64,000 nt of DNA from UBA4416 sp964541155 (lineage in GTDB: Bacteria; Bacteroidota; Bacteroidia; B-17B0; Aurantibacillaceae), in assembly GCA_964541155.1 (NCBI GenBank), contig CAZIPC010000004.1, forward strand, positions 1-64,000, given 5' to 3'. A model generated the notes under the pieces. The model made no database searches and was not told the DNA's origin. It saw only the letters and a list, made by a program, of their open reading frames with translations. The position numbers were made by a program, and so were the translations under genes. Positions 33,758 through 43,195 of the stretch are shown piece by piece (the first letter of the stretch is position 1; each line of letters begins with the position of its first letter).

Positions 33758-34381
33758 ATGAAAAAAATAAGCCTATTACTTTTTGTTTTTACAGCATTAA
33801 ATATAAAAGCACAAAGTTTTGAAAAGAAAACAAATGTTATTAGTGTTGGCGGAGATTTAGGATTATATAACTATGTTTCTAAAGTAGCGTCAAACCCACA
33901 ATCAAGCAGTAATGGTGCATTTAATAAAATGTTGAGCTTGCAATTCGAAAGAGGTGTTCGTAATTGGCTTGGATTAGGTGTAAGAGTTCAGTTATCTGAT
34001 TATTTAGCAAAAAAAGATTCTATAACTAACTCTATACCCTCAATTAAAGCATTAGACGGTACTTTTTTTGTAAATGCACATATTTTAAGAACAGGTAAAA
34101 TTGATTTGTTATTTGGATTTGATTTGGGCTATTCAAAGTTAAATTGGGAAGCAAGAGATCAGTTTATTTCATCGGCAACAGGAGGAGGATTAACGTATAA
34201 TTTACATATTCAACCTCGTTTTTACTTTGGAAATCATGTTGGGATGTTTGTTAATTTGGCATACGTAAATTATAATTATCAAAATTTAGATTTTAAAAAT
34301 ACGCGTACTAATATATCTGATGTTCTTGATTTAAATGGTGGTGGTGTTAATTTTGGATTTGGCTTACAATTAAAATTTTAG
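33758..34381 (+). CDS. Small outer membrane beta-barrel protein
   Basis: The 207-aa protein has a signal peptide (ending IKAQ) and alternating strands such as VISVGGDLGLYNY, NWLGLGVRVQLSDY, IDLLFGFDLGYSKL and a final NFGFGLQLKF ending in Phe, the usual barrel-end signal. It lies 24 bp behind the PorE-like gene, with which it is probably co-transcribed; it could be the outer membrane anchor for that protein. The exact role is unknown. Confidence 0.7.
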   Translation: MKKISLLLFVFTALNIKAQSFEKKTNVISVGGDLGLYNYVSKVASNPQSSSNGAFNKMLSLQFERGVRNWLGLGVRVQLSDYLAKKDSITNSIPSIKALDGTFFVNAHILRTGKIDLLFGFDLGYSKLNWEARDQFISSATGGGLTYNLHIQPRFYFGNHVGMFVNLAYVNYNYQNLDFKNTRTNISDVLDLNGGGVNFGFGLQLKF

Positions 34382-34453
34382 CCAACTATTTTTGCATAAA
34401 GTAATCTGTATTTAAATAAAGAAATCTTTAAATACAAAAAGTCTTAGTGGGCA

Positions 34454-35161
34454 TCAAACTAATTTTATTAATTCATTCCATACTGTATCATCTGTTTTTG
34501 GTTTGCAGGTAAGTGTAATTTTCTCTTGTTTGATAGGATGTATGAATTCAGTTTTATACGAATGTAAATGTATAAATGGAGTTTGGTTTGATCTTTCAAA
34601 TCCATATTTTAAATCTCCTTTAATTGGGCAGCCTATAGCCGATAGTTGGGCTCTTATTTGATGATGCCTGCCAGTATATAAATTAATTTCTAGTAAGTGA
34701 TAATTGGAGATAGAAGCAATTAATCTGTATGATAATTCTGCTTTTAATGCTCCAGACTTTTCAGTATTAAATGCTTTTGAAGTATTTGTTTTTTCGTTTT
34801 TAATTAAATAATGAGTTAAATGTTGAGTAACATGAGGAGGTTTATTTTTTACAACAGCCCAATATGTTTTTTGTATGGTTTTATCTCTAAATAGCTCATT
34901 CATTCGAGAAAGAGCTTTACTTGTTTTAGCAAAAATTACAATACCCGAAACAGGTCTATCTAATCTATGACATACTCCACAAAACACATTGCCAGGTTTA
35001 TTATCTCTTTTTTTAATATAATTTTTAACTTTTTCTGATAGAGGAATGTCCCCTGTTTTATCACCTTGAACAATTTCGGAAGCTTTCTTATTTATAATAA
35101 TAAGGTGATTGTCTTCATATATTATTTGAGATGATTCAATTATTTCAGAGGCATTAAACAT
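34454..35161 (-). CDS. RluA-family RNA pseudouridine synthase
   Basis: The 235-aa protein has the RluA core: HRLDRPVSGIVIFAKT with the catalytic Asp of HRLDR, later NLYTGRHHQIRAQLSAIGCPIKGDLKYG, and a final HLHSYKTEF segment. It lacks an N-terminal S4 RNA-binding domain, so it resembles the short RluA/TruC-like group. It converts specific uridines in rRNA or tRNA to pseudouridine; the exact target cannot be read. It is the last of three minus-strand genes after folK and the deoxynucleoside kinase (gap 35 bp). Confidence 0.9.
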   Translation of the reverse strand: MFNASEIIESSQIIYEDNHLIIINKKASEIVQGDKTGDIPLSEKVKNYIKKRDNKPGNVFCGVCHRLDRPVSGIVIFAKTSKALSRMNELFRDKTIQKTYWAVVKNKPPHVTQHLTHYLIKNEKTNTSKAFNTEKSGALKAELSYRLIASISNYHLLEINLYTGRHHQIRAQLSAIGCPIKGDLKYGFERSNQTPFIHLHSYKTEFIHPIKQEKITLTCKPKTDDTVWNELIKLV

Positions 35162-35196
35162 AAATAGTGAAAATTATTTCAAAAGAAGATAAGTAT

Positions 35197-35790
35197 TTAA
35201 TTTTTTAAGAATTGTATTATTTCGTTACAACAGTTTTCAATAGTGCTTTCGTTATAATTATTTATGGTTAAAATTAGCACTAAAGTATTTACTTTACCAT
35301 TTACCATATAATATTTGTCTAACGTTTTTTTAAGTTTATTAAGATATTCTTTTTTTATTTTTTTTTCTAAACTTCGCCCTCGTTTATTAATATTTTTAAT
35401 TAGTAAATCTACAGATGTATCAAGATATATAACTAAATCAGGTTGTTGAATCGTTTTTTTTAAAGGTTTAAAATGTTTTTTGAAAAATAAAAAATCATTA
35501 GATGTTAAATTTGTTTTGGCAAAACATAAACATTTATCAAAGTGAAAATCACTAACTGTGATGGCTCCTTTTTCAAGAGTTGCAAAATAATTGATTAATT
35601 GTTTTTGTCTATCAATTAAAAAAGAATATTCAGTTGGAAAGGCATAAGTTTTATTGTCTTCATAAAACAACGGTAATAAGGTATTTTCTTCAAATCTTTC
35701 GGGTAAGTAAATGCCATTTAATTTTTTAGTTAAAGCTTTTGCTAAGGTGCTTTTCCCCGAACCAATATTTCCCTCAATACAAATATACAT
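35197..35790 (-). CDS. Deoxynucleoside kinase
   Basis: The 197-aa protein starts right at the P-loop (YICIEGNIGSGKST), followed by the substrate-site LPERFEEN, the FLIDRQKQL segment and a lid with RGRSLEKKIKKEYL, as in the dNK/deoxyadenosine kinase family. It phosphorylates deoxynucleosides for salvage; the preferred base is not evident. It lies 11 bp after the folK stop, and the folK-dNK pair is a common arrangement in Bacteroidota. Confidence 0.9.
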   Translation of the reverse strand: MYICIEGNIGSGKSTLAKALTKKLNGIYLPERFEENTLLPLFYEDNKTYAFPTEYSFLIDRQKQLINYFATLEKGAITVSDFHFDKCLCFAKTNLTSNDFLFFKKHFKPLKKTIQQPDLVIYLDTSVDLLIKNINKRGRSLEKKIKKEYLNKLKKTLDKYYMVNGKVNTLVLILTINNYNESTIENCCNEIIQFLKN

Positions 35791-35801
35791 TAGTTGATAA
35801 T

Positions 35802-36290
35802 TTATTTAAATAAAATGACATCTGAAATATCGTTACATTCCATTAATAAATTAAAGATACTTTTATTAAAGAGAGGATGCAAATAATTATCTGATATTTC
35901 GTTTAAAGGAATTAAAACAAATTTTCTTAAATGTAGTCTTGGATGAGGTACACATAAATCAGGTTGATTAATAATGCTAGTATTGTAAAATAATATATCA
36001 ATATCTATTGTTCTTGATTCATAGGTTTGATTAATACTCCTCTGTCTTCCTAACTCTTTTTCAATAGATAATACTTTTTTTATTAATTCATTAGCAGAAA
36101 GACTTGTTTCAACTTTTATGCATTGATTTAAATAAGCCTTTTGATTGGTAACGCCCCAAGCTTCTGTTTCATATATATTAGACTGCAAAACTATGCTGCC
36201 AATTTGTTGATTTATTTTTAATAAAGCCTGTTTTAGAGTTTTTTCTCTATCACCAATATTACCGCCTAAACATAAATAAGTAACGTTCAT
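35802..36290 (-). CDS. folK: 6-hydroxymethyl-7,8-dihydropterin pyrophosphokinase
   Basis: From ATG 36290 (MNVTYLCLGGNIGDREKTL) the enzyme is 162 aa, the normal HPPK length; the longer frame to 36371 would overlap the sppA start region. Motifs include YLCLGGNIGDRE, SNIYETEAWG, the Arg-rich ELGRQRS, and RTIDIDILFY with the metal-binding DxD. It transfers pyrophosphate from ATP to the pterin in folate synthesis. It is divergent from sppA with 72 bp between start codons. Confidence 0.95.
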   Translation of the reverse strand: MNVTYLCLGGNIGDREKTLKQALLKINQQIGSIVLQSNIYETEAWGVTNQKAYLNQCIKVETSLSANELIKKVLSIEKELGRQRSINQTYESRTIDIDILFYNTSIINQPDLCVPHPRLHLRKFVLIPLNEISDNYLHPLFNKSIFNLLMECNDISDVILFK

Positions 36291-36362
36291 AAAATTATTT
36301 GCAAAAATACAAGAATGTAAGCTAAATTGGCTCATTGTAAAAATAATTTTAAAATAAATTTT

Positions 36363-38138
36363 ATGAAACAATTTTTTGGAGCATTTTTTGGTTCATGTTT
36401 GGGGATTTTAGTTACAGGTGTTGTTATTACTTTGATTGTAATAGCATCAGTTTCTAGTATGTTTTCAGATGCAATTCATTTAAAAGATAATGATGTTTAT
36501 AAAGCAAAAGAAAATTCGATATTGCGAATAGATTTAAATAATGATATTAAAGAACGAGGGGTGAAAAATCCTTTTGGAGAGATTGATTTAGGACCATTTA
36601 TGCCTAAGCCTTCAATAGGAATAAATGATATAGTTGAAAGTTTAAAAAAAGCAAAAACTGATAAAAATATAAAAGCCATATATTTAGAAATTAGCGAACC
36701 AATTGCAGGATTTGCAACCTTAGAAGAGATTAGAAATGCTTTATTGGATTTTAAATCGTCTGGTAAATTAATATATGCATATGCTGAAGTATTTTCTCAA
36801 AAAGCCTATTATTTGGCTAGTACAGCTAATAAAATATATTTAAATCCACAAGGAGCTTTAGAAATTAAAGGATTGAGTTCTCAAATTATGTTTTATAAAA
36901 AAATGCTTGAGAAATTAGATTTAGAAGTTCAAATTTTTAGACATGGTAAATTTAAAAGTGCCATTGAACCATTTATGCTTGACAAAATGAGTGATGCTAA
37001 TAGAACACAAGTAGAAACATATTTAGGTTCTTTATGGAATCATATGATTTCTGGAATTGCTAAAAACAGATCGATTACTACACAAGAAATCAATCATATA
37101 GCTGATAATTTATTAATACGAAGTCCTGAAGACGCTGTAAAATATAAATTTGTTGATGAATTAAAATACGAAGATGAAGTATTCAGTGTGATAAAGAAGA
37201 ATAATCATCTTTCAGAAACTGAAAAAATTAATTTTGTAACATTAAATAAATATGCTAATTCGGCCCATGAATCAAAATTATCTAAAGACAAAATAGCAGT
37301 TATATATGCAGTAGGAGAAATAGAAAGTGGCGAAGGGGATGATCAAACTATAGGAAGTGCAACCATTGCTAAAGCTATTAGAGATGCGCGATTAGATAAT
37401 AACGTGAAGGCAATTGTGTTTAGAGTTAATTCACCAGGTGGTAGTGCTTTAGCCTCAGATGTAATATGGAGAGAAACTGTTTTAGCTCAACAATCAAAAC
37501 CATTTATTGTATCTATGGGAGATGTAGCAGCAAGTGGAGGGTATTATATAAGTTGTGCGGCTGATAGAATTTTTGCACAACCTAATACTATTACTGGTTC
37601 TATTGGTGTTTTTGGGATGTTACCAAACGCACAAAAAGCACTGTCTGAAAAGTTAGGAATTACAATAGACACTGTAAATACCAATAAACATAGTGATGTT
37701 GGAACTATACTAAGAGGAACTACCTCTGATGAATCACTCTATATTCAACAAAGTGTAGAACATATTTATGATGTATTTATTACAAAAGTTGCAGAAGGAA
37801 GAAAAACATCAAAAAATAAAATAGATGAAATAGGACAAGGGCGAGTTTGGAGTGGAATGGATGCTATAAAAATTAATTTAGTAGATGAATTAGGCGGACT
37901 TAATGATGCGATAGACTTTGCTGCAAAAAAAGCCAAATTAAAAAATTATAAATTACAACTGTTACCTAAACAAAAAGATCCATTACAAGAATTATTAGGA
38001 AATACAAAAGATGAAATGGAAACTCGTGCCATGAAAACTAATTTAGGAGAACAATATCAATATGTAAAACAAATTAAAAATGTATTACAATTAAAAGGTG
38101 TTCAGGCTCGTGTACCATACGAAATGATTATTCAATAG
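36363..38138 (+). CDS. sppA: Signal peptide peptidase SppA, 67K type
   Basis: From ATG 36363 (MKQFFGAFFGSCLG) the protein is 591 aa. It has one N-terminal TM helix (about 8-33) and two tandem ClpP-like domains. The general-base Lys is in GKFKSA (near 197) in the first half and the nucleophile Ser in GDVAASGGYY (near 389) in the second, the expected split active site. It cuts up remnant signal peptides in the inner membrane as a tetramer facing the periplasm. It ends 20 bp before a strong terminator. Confidence 0.94.
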   Translation: MKQFFGAFFGSCLGILVTGVVITLIVIASVSSMFSDAIHLKDNDVYKAKENSILRIDLNNDIKERGVKNPFGEIDLGPFMPKPSIGINDIVESLKKAKTDKNIKAIYLEISEPIAGFATLEEIRNALLDFKSSGKLIYAYAEVFSQKAYYLASTANKIYLNPQGALEIKGLSSQIMFYKKMLEKLDLEVQIFRHGKFKSAIEPFMLDKMSDANRTQVETYLGSLWNHMISGIAKNRSITTQEINHIADNLLIRSPEDAVKYKFVDELKYEDEVFSVIKKNNHLSETEKINFVTLNKYANSAHESKLSKDKIAVIYAVGEIESGEGDDQTIGSATIAKAIRDARLDNNVKAIVFRVNSPGGSALASDVIWRETVLAQQSKPFIVSMGDVAASGGYYISCAADRIFAQPNTITGSIGVFGMLPNAQKALSEKLGITIDTVNTNKHSDVGTILRGTTSDESLYIQQSVEHIYDVFITKVAEGRKTSKNKIDEIGQGRVWSGMDAIKINLVDELGGLNDAIDFAAKKAKLKNYKLQLLPKQKDPLQELLGNTKDEMETRAMKTNLGEQYQYVKQIKNVLQLKGVQARVPYEMIIQ

Positions 38139-38155
38139 TTAAGCGCTCTAAATAC

Positions 38156-38187
38156 AAAAAAAGCCCATATGAATGGGCTTTTTTTTA
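38156..38187 (+). terminator. sppA terminator
   Basis: AAGCCCAT (38161-38168) pairs with ATGGGCTT (38173-38180), loop ATGA, extended by the A-run before and a T8 tract after. It lies about 20 bp past the sppA stop. Confidence 0.9.
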
Positions 38188-38285
38188 TTAATTATAGTGA
38201 GAAAATACCTACTAACATTTTTTAAGAAAAAGGAATTAGATAACTTAGTATTAATGAGTACTTTCACATAAAAAATAGTGTAGTT

Positions 38286-38735
38286 ATGAAATATTTATTT
38301 TTAGTAATCATTTCTTTTTTCTCGTTGTTTAGTGTTTCTCAAAATTCATTAAAGCCTGTAACTTGGGATGTAGAATACAGAGAAATATCAAAATCAGATG
38401 GAGAATTAGTTTTTACAGCACATATTGAACCTAAATGGCATATTTATTCGCAACGGCCTACTGATTTAGGACCTATTCCAACTTCATTTACAGTAACCCC
38501 AAATTCAAATTACGAACTAATAGGCAAGGTAGAAGAAATGGAGGCACATGAAGAATTTGTAGCTGCATTTGATGCAAAAGTGTTTGTTTTTTCTGGGAAA
38601 GCGGTTTTTAAGCAACGAATCAAACGTAAAACTACTAATAACTTTATTATAGATACACAATTAGAATTTATGACATGTAATGATGCTCAATGTTTACCTC
38701 CAGTTTTAGTTAAAAATACTGTTAAAGTCCCATAA
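38286..38735 (+). CDS. Stand-alone DsbD N-terminal-domain protein
   Basis: The 149-aa protein has a signal peptide (to about residue 18) and a single DsbD-alpha-like immunoglobulin fold (WHIYSQRPTDLGPIPTSF, VFKQRIKR). It ends with a Cys pair in MTCNDAQCLPP, the redox-active pair of this domain. It resembles the N-terminal domain of the full DsbD encoded 108 bp downstream. It could act as an extra periplasmic acceptor that hands electrons from DsbD to targets. The two genes are on one strand but separated by 108 bp with no clear terminator. Confidence 0.85.
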   Translation: MKYLFLVIISFFSLFSVSQNSLKPVTWDVEYREISKSDGELVFTAHIEPKWHIYSQRPTDLGPIPTSFTVTPNSNYELIGKVEEMEAHEEFVAAFDAKVFVFSGKAVFKQRIKRKTTNNFIIDTQLEFMTCNDAQCLPPVLVKNTVKVP

Positions 38736-38843
38736 AAATACATTCCCTAATTTTTAGGAATCTTATAATATTTTCAGATTAATCGTAAACCTAAGAGTAA
38801 TCTCGTGAAATTAATTTTACTTTTACTAAATTAAAAATACATT

Positions 38844-40925
38844 ATGTTAAAAAAAATATCTACTTATATTTTAATTTTTATTACAGCTTTTTCAAATATT
38901 GAAGCTCAGGATAATCCTGTACATTTTAAATTTTCTACTAAAAAAATATCAGATTGCGAATATGATTTGCAGTTTAAAGCCACGATTGAGGAAACGTGGC
39001 ATTTATATTCCTTAGTAAAAGAAGCTGAAGATGGGCCTAATCCAACCGTATTTAACTTTGTAAAGTCTAAGGATTATGAATTAGTAGGAAAAACAACAGA
39101 GAGTAAGCCACTAAAAGAATTTGATAAAGTATTTGAAATGAATGTTCAGTATTTTAAACATCAGGCTACGTTTACTCAGCGTGTTAAACTAAAGACAGAT
39201 AAAAAAATTATAATTAAAGGAAAATATGAATACCAAGCATGCACCGAAGAAAAATGTATTTTCCCTCCTGCAGATAATTTCGAATTTCAGTTACAAGGTA
39301 CGCCTAATTGTTCACAAGCAGATAATAAAGAATCTGTAAGTATTACAGAAACTACTAAAATTCAAAATACACAAGATTCTATTTTAAAAACAGATACAAG
39401 TCAGACGGCAGTTGTAAATACTAAGGAACAGACAATTGTTTCACAAGCTATGCCAGAAAAACCAAAAGAAGAGTCTAAATCTTGGTGGGCTATTTTTATT
39501 GCTGGATTTGTTGGTGGTGCTTTAGCCTTACTAACACCTTGCGTATTTCCTATGATTCCGATGAATGTAAGTTTTTTTACAAAACAAAGTAAAACTAAAG
39601 CAGAAGGTATTAAGAATGCATTATTATATGCAATTTCTATAATTGTGTTGTATGTTGGTTTGGGCCTTGGAGTTACACTTATTTTTGGTGCAGGAGCTCT
39701 TCACTCTTTATCTACAAATGTATGGTTTAACTTAGCTTTCTTTATTTTACTGCTTGTATTTGCTATGTCGTTTTTGGGTGCATTTGAAATCACTTTACCA
39801 AGTGGTTTTGTAAATAAAGTAGATGCTAAATCTGATAAAGGTGGATATATTGGTATTTTCTTTATGGCATTTACTTTAGCATTAGTTTCTTTTTCGTGTA
39901 CAGGACCAATTATTGGAACTCTCCTGGTAGAGGCATCATCTACAGGAAATATCTCGGGCCCATTTTGGGGAATGCTAGGGTTTTCATTAGCATTAGCTTT
40001 ACCTTTTGGTTTATTTGCAGCTTTTCCAGGTTGGCTAAATTCACTTCCACAATCAGGAGGTTGGTTAAATGCAGTTAAAGTAACTTTAGGGTTTTTAGAA
40101 TTAGCATTAGCATTAAAATTTGCATCTAATGCAGATTTAGTTATACAGGCAGGTATATTGACTCGAGAAGTGTTTATTGGTTTATGGATTGTTATTTTCT
40201 CTTTACTAACAATGTATTTAGTTGGCATGTTTAAAACATCGCATGATAGTGATTTAAAACATGTTTCTGTAGGAAGACTATTTGTAGCAATGACCTCTTT
40301 CTTTATAGTTATTTATTTAATTCCTGGGATGTGGGGAGCTCCTTTAAAATTATTTTCTGGCATTTTACCCCCTTTAGAATATTCTGAATCTCCTCATGGA
40401 TTTGGAGGGGTAAGTGCTGTATCAACTTCTGAATCATCTATTCCAAAAGATGCAGAGTTTGGTAAGTACATGGAAGTTAATAAAAATGGAATTGTTCATT
40501 TTAAAAACGATTATGAACATGCCTTAGCATATTCTAAAAAAGTAGGAAAACCTTTATTAATTGATTTTACCGGACATGCTTGTGCTAATTGTCGAAAAAC
40601 AGAGGATTATGTATGGCCAGATGCAGAAGTAACTAAACGTTTAAATAACGATGTGGTTCTTGTATCATTATATGTAGATGATAAACGAGAATTAGATCCT
40701 AAAGATTATATGACGGTACAGTGGTACGGAAAAGAAAGACAAATTACAGACATTGGCGATAAGTTTAAATATATGGAAGAAAAAATATACGGACAAAGCA
40801 CTCAGCCGTTGTATGTTTTAGTAGATGGAAATGAGCAAGTATTGGCGCCAATTCGTGGGTATAATCCAAGTATTCCTGAGTATATAGAATGGCTACAAGA
40901 AGGTATTAGTAAATACAAAAAATAA
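38844..40925 (+). CDS. dsbD: Thiol:disulfide interchange protein DsbD
   Basis: The 693-aa protein has all three DsbD parts: an N-terminal periplasmic domain (about 20-150, with CTEEKC), a membrane domain (about 212-500; redox Cys in LTPCVFPMIP near 233 and SFSCTGPIIG near 352) and a C-terminal thioredoxin domain with GHACANCRK (CxxC at about 579/582). A polar linker (about 155-210) separates the first two. It moves electrons from cytoplasmic thioredoxin to periplasmic proteins, for example for cytochrome c maturation or disulfide isomerisation. dtd begins 2 bp after its stop. Confidence 0.95.
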   Translation: MLKKISTYILIFITAFSNIEAQDNPVHFKFSTKKISDCEYDLQFKATIEETWHLYSLVKEAEDGPNPTVFNFVKSKDYELVGKTTESKPLKEFDKVFEMNVQYFKHQATFTQRVKLKTDKKIIIKGKYEYQACTEEKCIFPPADNFEFQLQGTPNCSQADNKESVSITETTKIQNTQDSILKTDTSQTAVVNTKEQTIVSQAMPEKPKEESKSWWAIFIAGFVGGALALLTPCVFPMIPMNVSFFTKQSKTKAEGIKNALLYAISIIVLYVGLGLGVTLIFGAGALHSLSTNVWFNLAFFILLLVFAMSFLGAFEITLPSGFVNKVDAKSDKGGYIGIFFMAFTLALVSFSCTGPIIGTLLVEASSTGNISGPFWGMLGFSLALALPFGLFAAFPGWLNSLPQSGGWLNAVKVTLGFLELALALKFASNADLVIQAGILTREVFIGLWIVIFSLLTMYLVGMFKTSHDSDLKHVSVGRLFVAMTSFFIVIYLIPGMWGAPLKLFSGILPPLEYSESPHGFGGVSAVSTSESSIPKDAEFGKYMEVNKNGIVHFKNDYEHALAYSKKVGKPLLIDFTGHACANCRKTEDYVWPDAEVTKRLNNDVVLVSLYVDDKRELDPKDYMTVQWYGKERQITDIGDKFKYMEEKIYGQSTQPLYVLVDGNEQVLAPIRGYNPSIPEYIEWLQEGISKYKK

Positions 40926-40927
40926 TC

Positions 40928-41380
40928 ATGCGTTTTGTTATTCAAAGAGTATCAGAAGCTTCTGTTAAAATTAACAGTTGTATTTACTCCGAAATACAAA
41001 AAGGTTTTTTGGTTTTAGTTGGTATTGAAGAAGCTGATACCAAAGAAGAAGCAGATTGGTTGTGTCAAAAATTAATAGGCATGCGCATTTTTGCAGATGC
41101 AGATGATAAAATGAATTTATCTATCCTAGACGTTAAGGGCGATATATTATTAGTGTCTCAGTTTACTTTATATGCATCTACTAAAAAAGGTAACCGACCT
41201 TCTTTTATCAAATCTGCAAAACCTGATGTGGCTATTCCACTTTACGAATACTGCATTCAACAATTATCTCAACTATTGAATAAGCCTATTAAAACAGGCC
41301 AATTTGGCGCAGATATGAAAGTAAGTTTAATAAATGATGGACCTGTTACTATTTTAATAGATAGTAAAAATAGGGAGTAA
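40928..41380 (+). CDS. dtd: D-aminoacyl-tRNA deacylase
   Basis: The 150-aa enzyme has both DTD signatures: LLVSQFTLYASTKKGNRPSF with the SQFT motif, and NDGPVTILIDS with the cross-subunit Gly-Pro motif near the C-terminus. It begins MRFVIQRVSEASVKI. It removes D-amino acids (and glycine from tRNA-Ala) wrongly attached to tRNA. It is 2 bp behind dsbD, so probably one transcript. Its stop codon directly abuts the recJ stop on the other strand. Confidence 0.97.
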   Translation: MRFVIQRVSEASVKINSCIYSEIQKGFLVLVGIEEADTKEEADWLCQKLIGMRIFADADDKMNLSILDVKGDILLVSQFTLYASTKKGNRPSFIKSAKPDVAIPLYEYCIQQLSQLLNKPIKTGQFGADMKVSLINDGPVTILIDSKNRE

Positions 41381-43087
41381 TTAAGAAGCCCTTATCTCCT
41401 CAATCATCAATTGAATAGAGGTTGTTCCTCTAAATTCATTTACTTTTATTTTGTAAACAATGTCAACAGGGATCTTGCGTTTAAAGAAGTTTAAAAAATC
41501 ACCTTTATTAAATGCAATTGCTTCAATTTTGGTAAGCTTAGAATTAGGCTGATACAGTTCTAATTTCAAATGGTTGTTACCTACTACTTTTGCAAATCCA
41601 GTATCTAAAACACCTCTACTCATAAAAACGGGAGTCATATTATGAGGGCCATGTGGTGCAAATTGATTTAAGATACGTATTAATTTTTCATTAATATCAT
41701 CTAATATAATTTCTAAATCAATTTCTACCACTGGTATTAGCATATCATCAGTAATAGTTCTGGATACTTCATTTTCAAATGCTTCAGAAAAAGCTTTTAC
41801 ATTTTCTTTTTTTAAGGTTAATCCGGCGGCAAATTTATGTCCTCCAAATTGTTCGAGTAAATGACTGCAATTTTCGATAGCAGTATACACATCAAAATCT
41901 TTAACGCTTCTTGCAGAGCCAGTTGCCATACCGTTAGATTCTGTTAAAACAATAGTAGGTTTATAATAGCGTTCAATCATTCGAGAGGCTACTATGCCAA
42001 CTACACCTTTGTGCCAGTTTGGGTTAAATAAAACGGTTGATTTTTTGAAAGGAGTAATTGGATCTAAATCCATTGTTTCAAACGCTTCGTCGGTAATGCT
42101 AATATCAATATCTCTTCGTTGAGAATTAGTTTCATTTATCTTTTTTGAAAATTCGGTAGCTTCATGAGTGTCACTAATTAAAAGTTCTACAGCTTTTGAG
42201 CCGTGTTCAATTCGTCCTGCTGCATTAATCCTTGGAGCAATGGTAAATACAAGTGTATTAATATCGAACTCTTTATCTTGTTGTTTGTTTAATGCAAGAA
42301 GAGCTTTTAATCCTGGTCGAGGATTAGCATTAAGTTGTTTTAATCCATAATAGGCTAGTACTCTATTTTCTCCTGTTATAGGAACAATATCGGCAGCAAT
42401 ACTTGTTACAACTAAATCTAGGTATTCAAATACTTCTTGTTCATCAATATTATTTTGTATACAAAATGCTTGAGCTAGTTTAAATCCTATACCGCAGCCA
42501 GCTAATTCCTTATAAGGGTAGGGGCAATCGTTTTGCTTTGGATCGAGTACGGCGATTGCTTTTGGAATTTCATCTCCAGGTAAGTGATGGTCACATATAA
42601 TAAAATCAATATTTTTAGAATTAGCATAATCTATTTTATCATTAGCCTTGATGCCACAGTCTAATGCTATAATTAAAGTGTAGTTATTTTCAGAAGCATA
42701 ATCAATACTTTTAAAAGAAATGCCATAGCCCTCCATGTATCGATCTGGAATATAGTAACGTATTTCAGGAATATATTTTTTGAAAAAACTGTATATTAAG
42801 GCAACAGATGTTGTGCCATCTACATCATAATCTCCAAAAATTAATACTTTTTCTTTATTTGTAATTGCTTTTACGATACGTTCAACAGCTACATTCATTC
42901 CTTTCATTAAAAAAGGATTATGTAGCATGTTTAAATTTGGTCTAAAGAAAGTTTTTGCATCATCAAAGGTTTTAATTCCTCTTAATGATAAAAGTTTAGC
43001 AATCGTTGCATCAACAGCTAATTCATTTTGTAATGAAGCAACATCTTCTACATGTTGTATTTGATGTATGTTCCATTTCTTTTGCAC
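41381..43087 (-). CDS. recJ: Single-stranded-DNA-specific exonuclease RecJ
   Basis: The 568-aa protein has DHH-family motifs: LIFGDYDVDGTTSVALI (motif I, near 78-95), ALDCGIK, IICDHHLPGD (DHH near 165) and a GGHKFAAGLTL DHHA1 motif, followed by an OB-like C-terminal domain. It degrades single-stranded DNA 5' to 3' in recombination and mismatch repair. The start is a GTG (43087); no closer ATG fits. It meets dtd tail to tail with no base between the stop codons. Confidence 0.96.
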   Translation of the reverse strand: MQKKWNIHQIQHVEDVASLQNELAVDATIAKLLSLRGIKTFDDAKTFFRPNLNMLHNPFLMKGMNVAVERIVKAITNKEKVLIFGDYDVDGTTSVALIYSFFKKYIPEIRYYIPDRYMEGYGISFKSIDYASENNYTLIIALDCGIKANDKIDYANSKNIDFIICDHHLPGDEIPKAIAVLDPKQNDCPYPYKELAGCGIGFKLAQAFCIQNNIDEQEVFEYLDLVVTSIAADIVPITGENRVLAYYGLKQLNANPRPGLKALLALNKQQDKEFDINTLVFTIAPRINAAGRIEHGSKAVELLISDTHEATEFSKKINETNSQRRDIDISITDEAFETMDLDPITPFKKSTVLFNPNWHKGVVGIVASRMIERYYKPTIVLTESNGMATGSARSVKDFDVYTAIENCSHLLEQFGGHKFAAGLTLKKENVKAFSEAFENEVSRTITDDMLIPVVEIDLEIILDDINEKLIRILNQFAPHGPHNMTPVFMSRGVLDTGFAKVVGNNHLKLELYQPNSKLTKIEAIAFNKGDFLNFFKRKIPVDIVYKIKVNEFRGTTSIQLMIEEIRAS

Positions 43088-43195
43088 AAAAAATTTAATT
43101 TGAGTTTAATGTATATTGGTTTAAAAAGTCGAGATAAATTTACTTACCGTTTCTTTAAAATGTTAAGATAATAAATTAAGAAAGAGTAAAATAAA

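Noticed and set aside
39701..40228. 175-aa minus-strand ORF opposite dsbD
   Set aside because: It is antisense to the dsbD membrane domain and has low-complexity Lys/Asn/Pro content with no motif.
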